Shown here piece after piece: positions 36,974 through 46,434 of a stretch of 64,000 nt of DNA. The stretch is from Lachnospiraceae bacterium XPB1003 (GTDB lineage: Bacteria; Bacillota; Clostridia; Lachnospirales; Lachnospiraceae), in assembly GCA_900102065.1 (NCBI GenBank), contig FMVK01000011.1:1-64000 (forward strand). The letters run 5' to 3'. The notes under the pieces were generated by a model. It was not told the origin of the DNA and searched no databases. It saw nothing but the letters and a program-made list of their open reading frames with translations. The translations under genes and the position numbers were made by a program. Each line of letters opens with the position of its first letter. Position 1 is the stretch's first letter.

Positions 36974-37030
36974 AATCATGAGGAATAAAGTGGGGCAAGG
37001 ATGCCGAACGCCTCATGATTATGCTATAAT
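36974..37030 (+). promoter_or_regulatory. Operator-like inverted repeat and extended -10 promoter
   Basis: AATCATGAGG (36974-36983) and CCTCATGATT (37011-37020) form a perfect 10-bp dyad with a 27-bp spacer. It covers the -35 area and touches TGCTATAAT (37022-37030). The start codon at 37041 is 10 nt after the -10 box. Confidence 0.75.
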
Positions 37031-37040
37031 ACCTAAGATT

Positions 37041-38432
37041 ATGGAAAAAAAGACAGACAATCAGATCACAAATAATAATACCCGTGCAGGACGTCCCGAC
37101 AGCTACATGATCATGATGATCATCTCAGGGATCTTCTTCCTTGCGCTTCATCTCACATTTGTGGGATTTACCAATGATGATGCATATTTTAAGGTGATAA
37201 GAGAGGATTTCGATTCACTCTTTTCTATAGTATTGGACAGGTATCTCACGGATTCATCCAGAGTCCTGTCGGAGGCAATACTTTTTACGCTGATCAGGAT
37301 GCCCTTTATCGTTTGGCAGCTCCTTGATACGCTCATCTGCCTCCTTGCCATTCATTCGGCGGCAGTGATACTTACGGGGGACAGGAAAGATAAGAAAAAC
37401 TACCTGGTATTCCTGCTCTTTGCCTGCTACCCCTACATGCATATGGGATCCGCAGGCTGGATATGCACTTCGCTGAATTACATCTGGCCCATGGCTGCTT
37501 TTCTCTATGCACTGTCAGGCGCGGTGAGGAGATACAGAGGGGAAAAAGTAAGCGGCAATCAGTACAGACTTTATGTTTTGGCACTTATCTTCGCAGCCAA
37601 CTGCGAGCAGTCTGCAGTGGTCGTAATGGCAGCTTTTGCGACAGCGGCAGTATTCGCGATCATTGATAAAAAAAGTAAATGGTACGAGATCACGGGAACC
37701 GCAATCGGTCTCTTCGGTCTTGTATTTGCCATGACTGCACCGGGAAACGGCGCTCGTACTGAGATGGAAGCCGCCAACTGGATGCCGGAATTCTTCGACC
37801 TGACTCTCATCGACAAGGCGAGACTCTGTGGCGTGTTCGTATTTGAGCATTATGTGATGATACCGGATGTGATCTTCTTCCTGTTCTCGGTACTCATCCT
37901 TTTTGCGGGACTTGATAATAAGAAGCGCAGCGTGAAGATCGTATCTGCGATCCCCGTGCTTATCGATGTGGTATTTACTTCCGTTTATTTTGTGAAGGAC
38001 TTCATCATCGGCCATAAGACAAAGTATGATTTCACGACGCCCGCCATCTATATGAATGATGCACATACGGCCTTCGTTCAGCTTTCGGAAGCTGCGGGAC
38101 TGATCATCTATATCGCAGCGACTCTTTACGTATTATGGAATGTATTTGAAAATGTTAGAGTGCGTAACGTGAGTATCGTCGCTCTGGGCACGGGATTCGC
38201 TGTAAGAATGGCCCTTATGCTTTCGCCTACGATGTTCGCATCATGGCACAGAGTGCTGATCTATCTGTACTTTGCTTTCCTTGGAGACAGCTATCTCCTG
38301 GCGGAGAGGTTTGTGTTCGCAGAGGAGAAGGAGAAGCCTATGCGCCGCAAAGTGATCTGCGCGGTGTTGATAGCGGGAATACTTGTAAATCTCGTCCTCA
38401 CGGTTGGATTACAGATAAGAAAAGCCGGCTAA
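37041..38432 (+). CDS. Polytopic membrane protein, GT-C/DUF6056-like
   Basis: 463 residues with about 10-11 membrane helices. The first external loop contains FTNDDAYFKVI, an Asp pair after TM1 as in GT-C glycosyltransferases that use lipid-linked sugars, and NYIWPMAAFLY resembles DUF6056 proteins. The donor is unknown. ATG 37041 has no Shine-Dalgarno site; earlier in-frame codons lie upstream of the -10 box, so they cannot be on the transcript from that promoter. Divergent from the activase gene. Confidence 0.7.
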   Translation: MEKKTDNQITNNNTRAGRPDSYMIMMIISGIFFLALHLTFVGFTNDDAYFKVIREDFDSLFSIVLDRYLTDSSRVLSEAILFTLIRMPFIVWQLLDTLICLLAIHSAAVILTGDRKDKKNYLVFLLFACYPYMHMGSAGWICTSLNYIWPMAAFLYALSGAVRRYRGEKVSGNQYRLYVLALIFAANCEQSAVVVMAAFATAAVFAIIDKKSKWYEITGTAIGLFGLVFAMTAPGNGARTEMEAANWMPEFFDLTLIDKARLCGVFVFEHYVMIPDVIFFLFSVLILFAGLDNKKRSVKIVSAIPVLIDVVFTSVYFVKDFIIGHKTKYDFTTPAIYMNDAHTAFVQLSEAAGLIIYIAATLYVLWNVFENVRVRNVSIVALGTGFAVRMALMLSPTMFASWHRVLIYLYFAFLGDSYLLAERFVFAEEKEKPMRRKVICAVLIAGILVNLVLTVGLQIRKAG

Positions 38433-38444
38433 CCCGGATCGATA

Positions 38445-38550
38445 GATCGGAAAAAATCGAAAAACCGTAAAAATCCGGAGTTGACGATCGGAAAAAATCG
38501 AAAAAACCGTAAAAATCCGGAGTTGACGATCGGATAAAATCCGGAAAAAG
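38445..38550. repeat. Tandem 41/42-bp repeats in an intergenic region
   Basis: GATCGGAAAAAATCGAAAAA through CCGGAGTTGAC occurs at 38445-38485 and 38486-38527, with a degenerate third start at 38528. A-rich tracts occur at about helical spacing, and each unit ends in TTGAC. They lie between the membrane protein gene and a small FakA-like gene. Confidence 0.85.
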
Positions 38551-38631
38551 GATCAAAAGATCGGGATATTATCCGAGTAAAAAAGTTAAAAATATACCTG
38601 CAAATAAATCAAAACGTAAAGGAGATTAAAA

Positions 38632-38892
38632 ATGGACAGTATCGAATTCAGATATGACACACAGCTTCTCATTGACGGAGATAACCTTGATGAGGATGAA
38701 GTAAACGAGTATTTCACAACACATTTCAAGGGTGACTGCCTCCTTGCTGTAGGCGGTGACGGAGATCCCATTAAGATCCACTTCCATACTAACGAGCCCT
38801 GGCTTGTGCTCGAGTATTGCAGAAGCCTCGGAGAGATCTACGACATAGTTGTTGAGGACATGGACAGACAGGCGAGAGGACTTAAAGGCTGA
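38632..38892 (+). CDS. Stand-alone FakA-type small domain protein
   Basis: 86 residues. FRYDTQLLIDGDNLDEDEVNEYF, CLLAVGGDGDPIKIHFHTNEPW and VLEYCRSLGEIYDIVVEDM match the domain that follows the DAK2-like kinase domain in FakA/YloV, which helps present fatty acid-bound FakB for phosphorylation. Here it stands alone without a kinase domain. It may be an accessory or regulatory subunit. AAAGGAG before ATG 38632; a rhomboid-like gene follows 2 nt later. Confidence 0.75.
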   Translation: MDSIEFRYDTQLLIDGDNLDEDEVNEYFTTHFKGDCLLAVGGDGDPIKIHFHTNEPWLVLEYCRSLGEIYDIVVEDMDRQARGLKG

Positions 38893-38894
38893 AA

Positions 38895-39911
38895 ATGGGA
38901 TTTTTATACAAGCTTGAAAGAAAATTCGGCAAATATGCTATTCCTAATCTGCCGTTGATAATCATTATCACTTATGCAGTGGGATATATGCTGCACTTAT
39001 TAAGCAAGGGGATGATAACGGATATGATATCCCTTAATCCCTATGCGATATTGCACGGACAGGTATGGAGACTTATCACATGGATCTTTATACCGCCCTC
39101 TGAATTTGGATTTTTTACAGTGATAATGCTGTATTTCTATTATTCCATATCGAAGACACTGGAATCTACCTGGGGAACTTTCTACTTTAATCTGTATTTC
39201 TTCATGGGCATTTTCTTCACGGCGCTGGGTGCATTCGCAATGTATGGATACTGCGAGTTCTTTAATCCGGAGTTTGTAAGCGGATTCAATGCATATGAGA
39301 TAATTCACACGGGTGAGGAATGTACATGGATCCAGGGAGGATCATGGTTCTATTGCCATGCTGCTAATATGTATTCCACTTATTACATGAACATGGCCAT
39401 ATTCCTTGCTTTTGCGGCTACATATCCGGAGACAACGGTGCTGCTTATGTTCATAATACCCGTGAAGATGAAAGTGCTGGGTATTTTCGATGCACTCTAT
39501 ATGATATATCTGGCTTTCGAACTGAGTATCGGAGAAACGCCGTTCGGTCTCTTTGTAATAGGCGCATCGCTCCTTAACTTCCTGGTGTTCTTCGCCCTTA
39601 CGAGAAAGGGAATGCGCAAATCACCTCAGATGAGGAAGAGGCAGAAGGAATTCAAGAGGAAGATGAGGGAGATCAGGTATGAGCGTGATGACCGCAGGAT
39701 AGCGAAGCATAAGTGCGCAATCTGCGGCAGGACCAGCGAGGACTATCCCAATATGGAATTTCGCTTCTGCTCAAAGTGTGAAGGCAATTATGAGTTCTGC
39801 GAGGATCATCTCTTTACACATAAGCATTTTAAGAGAAGCGATATGAGCAACAGTACGAAGAATGATAAAGATGTAATGGGCGGTACTACCCCCAACGGTG
39901 ATAAGTTATGA
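38895..39911 (+). CDS. Rhomboid-like membrane protein without protease residues
   Basis: 338 residues. About six membrane helices with the rhomboid-type HGQVWRLITWIFIPPS after TM1; I see no GxSG serine motif and no conserved His in the last helix, so it is probably an inactive (derlin/iRhom-like) member. The C-terminal 90 residues are basic and carry a Cys-rich segment (HKCAICGRTSEDY ... FCSKCEGNYEFCEDH) that could bind zinc. The stop overlaps the next start by 4 nt. Confidence 0.8.
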   Translation: MGFLYKLERKFGKYAIPNLPLIIIITYAVGYMLHLLSKGMITDMISLNPYAILHGQVWRLITWIFIPPSEFGFFTVIMLYFYYSISKTLESTWGTFYFNLYFFMGIFFTALGAFAMYGYCEFFNPEFVSGFNAYEIIHTGEECTWIQGGSWFYCHAANMYSTYYMNMAIFLAFAATYPETTVLLMFIIPVKMKVLGIFDALYMIYLAFELSIGETPFGLFVIGASLLNFLVFFALTRKGMRKSPQMRKRQKEFKRKMREIRYERDDRRIAKHKCAICGRTSEDYPNMEFRFCSKCEGNYEFCEDHLFTHKHFKRSDMSNSTKNDKDVMGGTTPNGDKL

Positions 39912-40636
39912 CAGATCAACAGGAATTCATTGCAAAGATAAGTGAGCTTAAGGATACGGCCATCCTTCAGGGCGGCCAGATATCCGAGGCTCAGATAGAG
40001 GAGACTTTCCCGGATCTTACCCCGGAGCAGAAGAATCTCCTTGAAGAGTATTTTAAGCAGAATAATATCGGTATCGGTGAGCCTTTAAATGAAGACGAAT
40101 ATCTGGATGCCGATGAGAGCAAAGTGATAAAGATGTATCTGGATGAGCTTGAGGAACTTGAAGACGTAGATGATGACCTTAAGCGTGTCCTGGTAATGGG
40201 AGCTTTAAACGGTGATAACGAGGCAAAAGAGCGTCTTACTAACAGCTATCTGAAAGCCGTAGTAGATGTGGCAAAGCTCTATACCGGACAGGGCGTGGAT
40301 GCAGGCGACCTCATAGGAGAGGGCAATGTAGCTCTTGCCAATGCAATGACTTTGTTAGGCAGCATCGAGAAGCCGGAAGACTGCGACGAGATGGTAATGC
40401 GTACAGTCATGAATGCCATGGAAGAGATGATAAATGCCGAGAATGCGGAAGTTGATGTTAACCGCAAGGTACTTAAGCTCGTCATGGAGATCATAGGCAA
40501 AGCAAAGGAACTTTCCGAGGAACTCAGAAGGAAGTGCACAGTAGAGGAACTTGCTGAAGAGGGCGGCTTTAAGACAGAGGATATCTTAGAAGCAATAAGA
40601 GTATCCGGTAACTGCGGCGACTTTATAGATGTCTGA
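39908..40636 (+). CDS. Sigma-70-like protein lacking region 4
   Basis: 242 residues. An N-terminal part resembles region 1.1 of RpoD (ISELKDTAILQGGQISEAQIEE), an acidic stretch follows, then NSYLKAVVDVAKLYTGQGVDAGDLIGEGNVALANAM resembles region 2.1-2.2, and CTVEELAEEGGFKTEDILEAIRVSG resembles region 3. The -10-recognising helix and all of region 4 are missing. It may bind core RNA polymerase or a sigma partner without promoter recognition. It is coupled to the rhomboid-like gene by a 4-nt overlap. Confidence 0.7.
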   Translation: MTDQQEFIAKISELKDTAILQGGQISEAQIEETFPDLTPEQKNLLEEYFKQNNIGIGEPLNEDEYLDADESKVIKMYLDELEELEDVDDDLKRVLVMGALNGDNEAKERLTNSYLKAVVDVAKLYTGQGVDAGDLIGEGNVALANAMTLLGSIEKPEDCDEMVMRTVMNAMEEMINAENAEVDVNRKVLKLVMEIIGKAKELSEELRRKCTVEELAEEGGFKTEDILEAIRVSGNCGDFIDV

Positions 40637-40660
40637 AGAACAATTATTTTACGGTGTTAT

Positions 40661-41062
40661 ATGGCAGAACTTCAATTCGGTGAAAATGATTATAAATATG
40701 TGATACAGGAATTCTCGAAGACCATGATCGGGGCGCGTTATACCTATCGCGAGATTTTGTCCGCGGAACGCGTTCCTTTTAAGTTCCAGACTATCGTAGA
40801 CAGACTGATCGTACCCTATGCGGATATAGATATGATGCTGGGGGATCATCTATTAAATATGACTGCGGATGATAAAAATAAGCGTATCTTCGAGAACCTG
40901 AAGGCGAAGCTCAGGATATCCATCCCGCAGGCGGACGGTTCGTATACCACAAAAGATATGTCTTTAGGCGCGCTGATCGCAATAGATCCGGAAGAAAAGA
41001 AGGATTATTTCATCCAGGAGATGATAATCTCCAATCTTGCATTATTCGGGTTTAAGCTTTAA
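40661..41062 (+). CDS. Conserved hypothetical protein
   Basis: 133 residues, soluble. VIQEFSKTMIGARYTYREILSAERVPFKFQTIVDR and SLGALIAIDPEEKKDYFIQE are conserved-looking, but I recognise no family. No clear Shine-Dalgarno site is seen before ATG 40661. The 24-nt gap from the sigma-like gene suggests one operon from 38632. Confidence 0.6.
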   Translation: MAELQFGENDYKYVIQEFSKTMIGARYTYREILSAERVPFKFQTIVDRLIVPYADIDMMLGDHLLNMTADDKNKRIFENLKAKLRISIPQADGSYTTKDMSLGALIAIDPEEKKDYFIQEMIISNLALFGFKL

Positions 41063-41107
41063 TCCTGAATGATTTAGCCAATATTTAGAAGAAAGAAGGA
41101 AACGTGC

Positions 41108-44032
41108 ATGTTTGACTCGAGTTTACTTGAAAAATATAAGATAGTGGAGCACCACTACAGCGAAGATTTAAAGAGCGAAGCTTATCTCATGGAGCATATT
41201 AAGAGCGGTGCCAGGATAGCGCTGCTTGATAATGACGAAGAGAACAAAGTCTTCTATATTGGATTCAGGACCCCTCCCAAGGATTCCACAGGTGTGGCTC
41301 ATATTCTTGAGCATTCAGTGCTCTGCGGATCGGAGAAGTTCCCCTTAAAGGACCCCTTCGTAGAGCTTGTTAAGGGTTCCCTTAATACATTCCTCAATGC
41401 CATGACTTATCCGGATAAGACTGTCTATCCCGTAGCATCATGCAATGACAAAGACTTCAAGAACCTTATGGATGTCTACATGGATGCGGTGCTTCATCCC
41501 AATATCTATCATGAAGAGAAGATCTTCAGACAGGAGGGATGGCACCTGGAGATGGAAGATAAGAATGACGATCTGAAGATCAACGGTGTTGTCTACAACG
41601 AGATGAAGGGTGCCTTCTCATCACCTGAAGATGTGCTCTACAGAGAGATCATGAATTCCCTCTATCCCGATACGGCATATGGAGTGGAGAGCGGCGGAGA
41701 TCCGGAGTGCATCCCTGATCTTACATACGAGGAATTCCTTAAGTTCCACGGATCCTACTATCATCCCGTGAATTCATATATCTATATGTATGGTAATGCG
41801 GATTGGAATGAGAGATTAAAATGGCTCGATGAGAGATATCTGTCGGAATATGACAGGATCGATATAGAATCTTTCCCCGGCAGACAAAAACCTTTTGACA
41901 GTGTAAGTTATATCACAAAGGAATATCCCATATCCGAGGATGAGAAGGAAGAGGACAATACATTCCTGTCATATAATGCGGTGATCGGCGATTCCACAGA
42001 CAGAGAGCTTTATCTTGCTTTCCAGATCGTGGATTATGCGCTCATCGATGCAGACGGCACACCTCTAAAGAAGGCTTTGTTGGAAGCAGGCATCGGTACC
42101 GAGATCATGTCTACTTTTGAGAATGGCATATGCGAGCCTTATTACAGCATCGTTGCAAAAAATGCCAATCCCGAGGATGAGGCAAAGTTCGTAGAGCTCA
42201 TCGAGAATGAATTCAGACGTGTTGTAAAAGAAGGTTTTGACAAGAATGCTCTATTAGCAGATCTCAATTACCTTGAGTTCAAGTACAGAGAAGCGGATTC
42301 AGGACATTACCCCAAGGGACTCCTTATGGGTCTTAAGTGTCTGGACAGCTGGCTCTATGATGATGCCAAGCCTTTTATACATGTAGAGGAGCTTGATACC
42401 TTTGCGAAGCTCAGAGAAAAGATAGATACGCATTACTTCGAAGATCTTGTGGAGAAATATCTGCTCGGCAATATCCACAGATCCGTATTAAAGCTTATCC
42501 CTAAGAAGGGCCTTACAGCCATAAAGGATAAAGCTCTTGCAGATAAGCTTGCGGCATATAAGGCTTCTTTATCCGATAAAGAGATAGATGCCATCGTAGA
42601 GAATACAAAAGCATTAAAGCTCTTCCAGGATACGCCTGATTCCGAAGAGGCACTTAAGTGTCTCCCCGTACTTAAGAGGTCAGATATCAGGAAGGAAGCA
42701 GAGCCTCTTATCAACGAATGGACAGAAGTGGATGGCATCAAGACACTCTTCCATGACATAGATACCAACGGCATTGTATATCTCACGATGCTCTTCGACA
42801 TGGATAAACTTCCTTTTGAACTCTATCCGTATGCGGGACTCTTAAACGGAGTACTCAGATCCGTAGATACGGCTAAGCATACCTATGATGCTTTGGGATA
42901 CGAGGTAGACAAGTACACCGGATGTATCAGCATGTCATCCGACAGTGCGGTCATCAACGGTAATCTCTCTGAATATAAGAGGTATCTTACAGTAAAGCTC
43001 AGCGCCATGACTCAGAACATCCCTCAGGCTTTTGATCTCTTAGGTGAGATCATGCTCACATCAAAGCTTGATGATACGAAGCGCTTAAAGGAGATCATCG
43101 CTGAAGGAAGATCCAGGATCCAGAGCACCATGCTCTCATCCGGACATCTGGTGGCAGCAGCTCATGCTGCAGCATGCGCATCGGAATTTGCCAAGACCAG
43201 AGAGCTGATAAGCGGTCTGGATTACTACAGATGCTTAGAAGACTGGGAAGAGCACTTTGATGAAAAGAAAGACGAGATCGTAGCAGGTCTTAAGGAAACG
43301 CTCCGCATCGTCTACAGAAAAGAGAATCTCTTCCTTGATGTGACAGGAAGTAAAACAGAGCTTGATTCCTTAAAGGGCCTTGTAAGCCCCATCACGGATG
43401 CGCTTGATACAGCCCCTGTAACAGCAGATAAGGGCAGAGTAGAGATAAAGAAAGAGAAGTCGGGACTCAGCTGTTCCTCACAGGTTCAATACGTATGCCG
43501 CTATGGTAACTTCAAGGATCACGGTATGGAATACAAGGGAAGCATGCATATCCTCCATACGATACTCGGATACGATTATCTCTGGACCAATGTCAGAGTA
43601 AAGGGCGGCGCGTACGGATGCATGAACAGCTTCGGAAGATACGGCGCAAGCTATTTTGTTTCCTACAGAGATCCCAATCTTAAGGAGACCATAGATATAT
43701 TCGAGAAGGCAGCAGAGTATCTGAAGGGATTCAAAGCCGACGAAGATACAATGACAAAATATATCATAGGCACCATGAGCGATATAGATATTCCCAGGAT
43801 GCCTTCGGCAAAGGGCTCCAGATCCCTTCATGCAGAACTCGAAGGCATAAGCTACGAGCAGATCCAGAAGGAAAGGGATGAAATCCTCAGTGCAAACGAT
43901 GAGGATATCAGAGCACTTGCAGCATATGTAGAAGCATTCATGTCAGATGATATATTATGCGTTGTGGGTAATGAGACCAAGATCAACAGCGCAAAAGAAT
44001 GTTTTGATGTAACGGAACCGCTGTTCCACTGA
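41108..44032 (+). CDS. M16C zinc metallopeptidase (PreP/insulinase-like)
   Basis: 974 residues, the length of single-chain M16C peptidases. The inverted zinc motif HILEHS (His65-His69) is followed by the third ligand in YNEMKGAFSSPEDV; the second half is the inactive M16-associated domain. Such enzymes degrade peptides inside a closed chamber. No signal peptide is visible, so it is cytosolic. GAAAGAAGGAAAC before ATG 41108. The next gene is era. Confidence 0.93.
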   Translation: MFDSSLLEKYKIVEHHYSEDLKSEAYLMEHIKSGARIALLDNDEENKVFYIGFRTPPKDSTGVAHILEHSVLCGSEKFPLKDPFVELVKGSLNTFLNAMTYPDKTVYPVASCNDKDFKNLMDVYMDAVLHPNIYHEEKIFRQEGWHLEMEDKNDDLKINGVVYNEMKGAFSSPEDVLYREIMNSLYPDTAYGVESGGDPECIPDLTYEEFLKFHGSYYHPVNSYIYMYGNADWNERLKWLDERYLSEYDRIDIESFPGRQKPFDSVSYITKEYPISEDEKEEDNTFLSYNAVIGDSTDRELYLAFQIVDYALIDADGTPLKKALLEAGIGTEIMSTFENGICEPYYSIVAKNANPEDEAKFVELIENEFRRVVKEGFDKNALLADLNYLEFKYREADSGHYPKGLLMGLKCLDSWLYDDAKPFIHVEELDTFAKLREKIDTHYFEDLVEKYLLGNIHRSVLKLIPKKGLTAIKDKALADKLAAYKASLSDKEIDAIVENTKALKLFQDTPDSEEALKCLPVLKRSDIRKEAEPLINEWTEVDGIKTLFHDIDTNGIVYLTMLFDMDKLPFELYPYAGLLNGVLRSVDTAKHTYDALGYEVDKYTGCISMSSDSAVINGNLSEYKRYLTVKLSAMTQNIPQAFDLLGEIMLTSKLDDTKRLKEIIAEGRSRIQSTMLSSGHLVAAAHAAACASEFAKTRELISGLDYYRCLEDWEEHFDEKKDEIVAGLKETLRIVYRKENLFLDVTGSKTELDSLKGLVSPITDALDTAPVTADKGRVEIKKEKSGLSCSSQVQYVCRYGNFKDHGMEYKGSMHILHTILGYDYLWTNVRVKGGAYGCMNSFGRYGASYFVSYRDPNLKETIDIFEKAAEYLKGFKADEDTMTKYIIGTMSDIDIPRMPSAKGSRSLHAELEGISYEQIQKERDEILSANDEDIRALAAYVEAFMSDDILCVVGNETKINSAKECFDVTEPLFH

Positions 44033-44071
44033 TCGATTTGAGAGACGATTGAAGAAACAATGGGAGAGACA

Positions 44072-44989
44072 ATGGGAGAAGAGAGTCAGAAGAAATCCGG
44101 ATTTGTAGTACTTGCAGGCAAGCCTAATGTGGGAAAGAGTACACTGATGAACAGGCTCATCGGCGAGAAGATAGCCATCACATCACCGCGTCCACAGACT
44201 ACGAGAAACCGTATACGTACAGTGCTTACGGAAGAGAGAGGCCAGATCGTATTCGTGGATACTCCGGGACTGCATAAGGCGAAGAATAAGCTGGGCGACT
44301 ATATGATGGCAGCAGCCGACAGGTCTATCAAAGAAGCGGATCTGGTATTGTGGTTAGTGGAGCCCAAGGCCGAGATTCCCGAGGCAGAGCTTCGCATAGC
44401 AGAGCAACTGCGAGAGATAAAGCTTCCCATAATCCTTGTCATCAACAAGATCGATACTGTAAAGAAGCCTGAGATACTTAAAGTAATAGATGCTTATCAA
44501 AAGCTCTGTGAATTTGCTGAGATCATTCCCGTATCTGCGATAAAGGCGCAGGGTATCGATGATCTGTTAGGCAGCATATTCGAGCACTTAAAGCCGGGAC
44601 CTTTCTTCTTCGATGAGGATGAGCTGACAGACCAGCCTATAAGGCAGCTGGCAGCAGAACTTATCAGAGAAAAGGCACTGAGACTCCTTGATAAAGAGAT
44701 ACCTCACGGCATCGCAGTTCTGATCGACAGGATGGAGAAGCGAGACGGCAAGGATATCTATGATGTGGATGCGACCATAGTATGTGAGAGAGAGTCTCAT
44801 AAGGGTATCATCATCGGCAAGAAGGGTGCGATGCTTCGAGAGATCGGTTCTCAGGCACGCCCCGGTATAGAGAGGCTCCTTGAGACTCAGGTGAACTTAA
44901 AGCTCTGGGTCAAGGTCAGGGAGAACTGGCGTGAGAGCGATCTCCTGGTTGCGAACTTCGGCTACAGCAAGGATGATCTGAAAAAGTGA
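44072..44989 (+). CDS. era: GTPase Era
   Basis: About 305 residues. G1 GKPNVGKST (about 16-24), G2 TTRNRIRTV, G3 DTPGLHK, G4 NKID, and a C-terminal KH domain (KGIIIGKKGAMLREIGSQAR). Era binds the 16S rRNA 3' end during 30S maturation. Two ATGs are possible, 44060 and 44072; the GGGAGA following the first could serve as the ribosome site of the second, so I chose 44072. Confidence 0.95.
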   Translation: MGEESQKKSGFVVLAGKPNVGKSTLMNRLIGEKIAITSPRPQTTRNRIRTVLTEERGQIVFVDTPGLHKAKNKLGDYMMAAADRSIKEADLVLWLVEPKAEIPEAELRIAEQLREIKLPIILVINKIDTVKKPEILKVIDAYQKLCEFAEIIPVSAIKAQGIDDLLGSIFEHLKPGPFFFDEDELTDQPIRQLAAELIREKALRLLDKEIPHGIAVLIDRMEKRDGKDIYDVDATIVCERESHKGIIIGKKGAMLREIGSQARPGIERLLETQVNLKLWVKVRENWRESDLLVANFGYSKDDLKK

Positions 44990-45052
44990 TCAGTTTAAAA
45001 TGATTTGATAAATTTGATCCCCAAAAATGCACCAATAAAAATGATCTGAAAT

Positions 45053-45706
45053 ATGCTTGATCTGATGAATACGCCCGGCATCGTTCTTCGAGCCGAGCCC
45101 GTAAATGAATTTGACAGAAGAGTGGTGATCCTAACCGGTAATTCGGGGAAGATCACCGCTTTTGCGAACGGAGCAAGGCGTCAGGGCAACCGACTCCAGG
45201 CCTGCACGGATCTCTTTGTGTTCGCGGATTTCAAGCTTTTTGCCGGTAGAAATTCATATACATTAAATGATGCGACGGTTAAGAACTACTTCCCGGAGCT
45301 GAGGGATGATTTCACAGGCGCACTGTACGGCATGTACTTTCTGGAATTGGCAGACTACTGTACCAGAGAGAATAATGACGAAAGGGATATGCTGACACTT
45401 CTCTATCAGTCTCTCAGAGCGCTCGTCCATCCGGACTTCGATAACAGACTGGTGAAGATGGTATTTGAATTAAAGAGCATCATGATCATGGGTGAGTTCG
45501 ACAGAGAGCGGTACAGAGTGGGGTACTCACAGAGCGCGGGATATACCATGGACTTCCTGCTGGCGACGCATCCGAAATCACTGTACCATTTCAAGCTCAA
45601 GGATGAAGTATTAACGGAGATGATAAGGATCGCGGCAGCAGAGTGCACCAGAGTCTTTGAAGGACACAGGTTTAAAAGCGCGGAGATGCTTGATGTCTTG
45701 AAATAA
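45053..45706 (+). CDS. recO: DNA repair protein RecO, short form
   Basis: 217 residues, shorter than the usual 240-260. The N-terminal OB fold is clear (GIVLRAEPVNEFDRRVVILTGNSGKITAFANGARR), followed by the helical domain. The zinc-binding Cys cluster of many RecO proteins is missing. RecO loads RecA with RecR. It follows era as in many Firmicutes. The start is ATG 45053 or 45065; neither has a Shine-Dalgarno site. A weak TTGATC-16-TAAAAA promoter ends 11 nt before the first. Confidence 0.88.
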   Translation: MLDLMNTPGIVLRAEPVNEFDRRVVILTGNSGKITAFANGARRQGNRLQACTDLFVFADFKLFAGRNSYTLNDATVKNYFPELRDDFTGALYGMYFLELADYCTRENNDERDMLTLLYQSLRALVHPDFDNRLVKMVFELKSIMIMGEFDRERYRVGYSQSAGYTMDFLLATHPKSLYHFKLKDEVLTEMIRIAAAECTRVFEGHRFKSAEMLDVLK

Positions 45707-45783
45707 AGAGAATGTGTGTGATATATTTAGATAGTTTAATGAAATTTTTGTGTGACAAATGAAAGTGAGCAGTTGAAGTAATA

Positions 45784-46404
45784 ATGAACATCAGTAAGAA
45801 AATAATAGTTTTTGCTACAGGCGTAATGATGGCAGCGGTAATGACAGCCTGCGCCTTCGGGAACAGCAGTCAGAATACGGATAAGTCAGCACTCAGTGCC
45901 GGCGCTTCTTCTATAGAGATATTAAATGACGGAAGGATAAAAGCAAGCATAAGCGAATCTTTTACAGAGAGCTATTATGATGTAAACGAACTCCTTGCAA
46001 TGGTCAATCAGGAGCTGGCTGATTACAATGCGATACATGGCGCGGATTCCATCACACTGGGAGAGAATTCACTGGAGAACGGTGTGATGCATATGAGTTT
46101 CATATTCTCATCCGCAGAGGATTATAACAATTACATGCCGGATGAACTTTATCTCGGAACCGTGCAGGGCGCATATGATAAAGGATATGATTTCAACAGA
46201 TCCCTTTATAAGGCTTCCGCATCCGAGAATTCGATCGGCAAGAAGGATCTGCTGGAGAGAGGCAGTGACAGGATCGCAGTACTGACGGGAACTTCATCGA
46301 TAAAGCTTCCCGATAAGATAGATTACTATTCACAGGGAATGACCATGGACGATAAGTACACGGTCACGCCCGATGCAAACGGGATTTATTTTGTTTTGTA
46401 CTGA
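45784..46404 (+). CDS. Predicted lipoprotein
   Basis: 206 residues. A signal peptide with lipobox MTAC (Cys23) is followed by a Ser/Asn linker and a soluble extracytoplasmic domain (SIEILNDGRIKASISESFTESYYDVNELLAMVNQEL to SSIKLPDKIDYYSQGM). Similar lipoproteins are common in Lachnospiraceae; function unknown. The start context has no strong ribosome site. It lies between recO and glyS. Confidence 0.8.
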   Translation: MNISKKIIVFATGVMMAAVMTACAFGNSSQNTDKSALSAGASSIEILNDGRIKASISESFTESYYDVNELLAMVNQELADYNAIHGADSITLGENSLENGVMHMSFIFSSAEDYNNYMPDELYLGTVQGAYDKGYDFNRSLYKASASENSIGKKDLLERGSDRIAVLTGTSSIKLPDKIDYYSQGMTMDDKYTVTPDANGIYFVLY

Positions 46405-46434
46405 TTTATCCATAATTTAACCGGAGGAAAGAAA

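Noticed and set aside
46405-46434. T-box before glyS
   Set aside because: Only 29 nt separate the lipoprotein stop from glyS; there is no room for a T-box.
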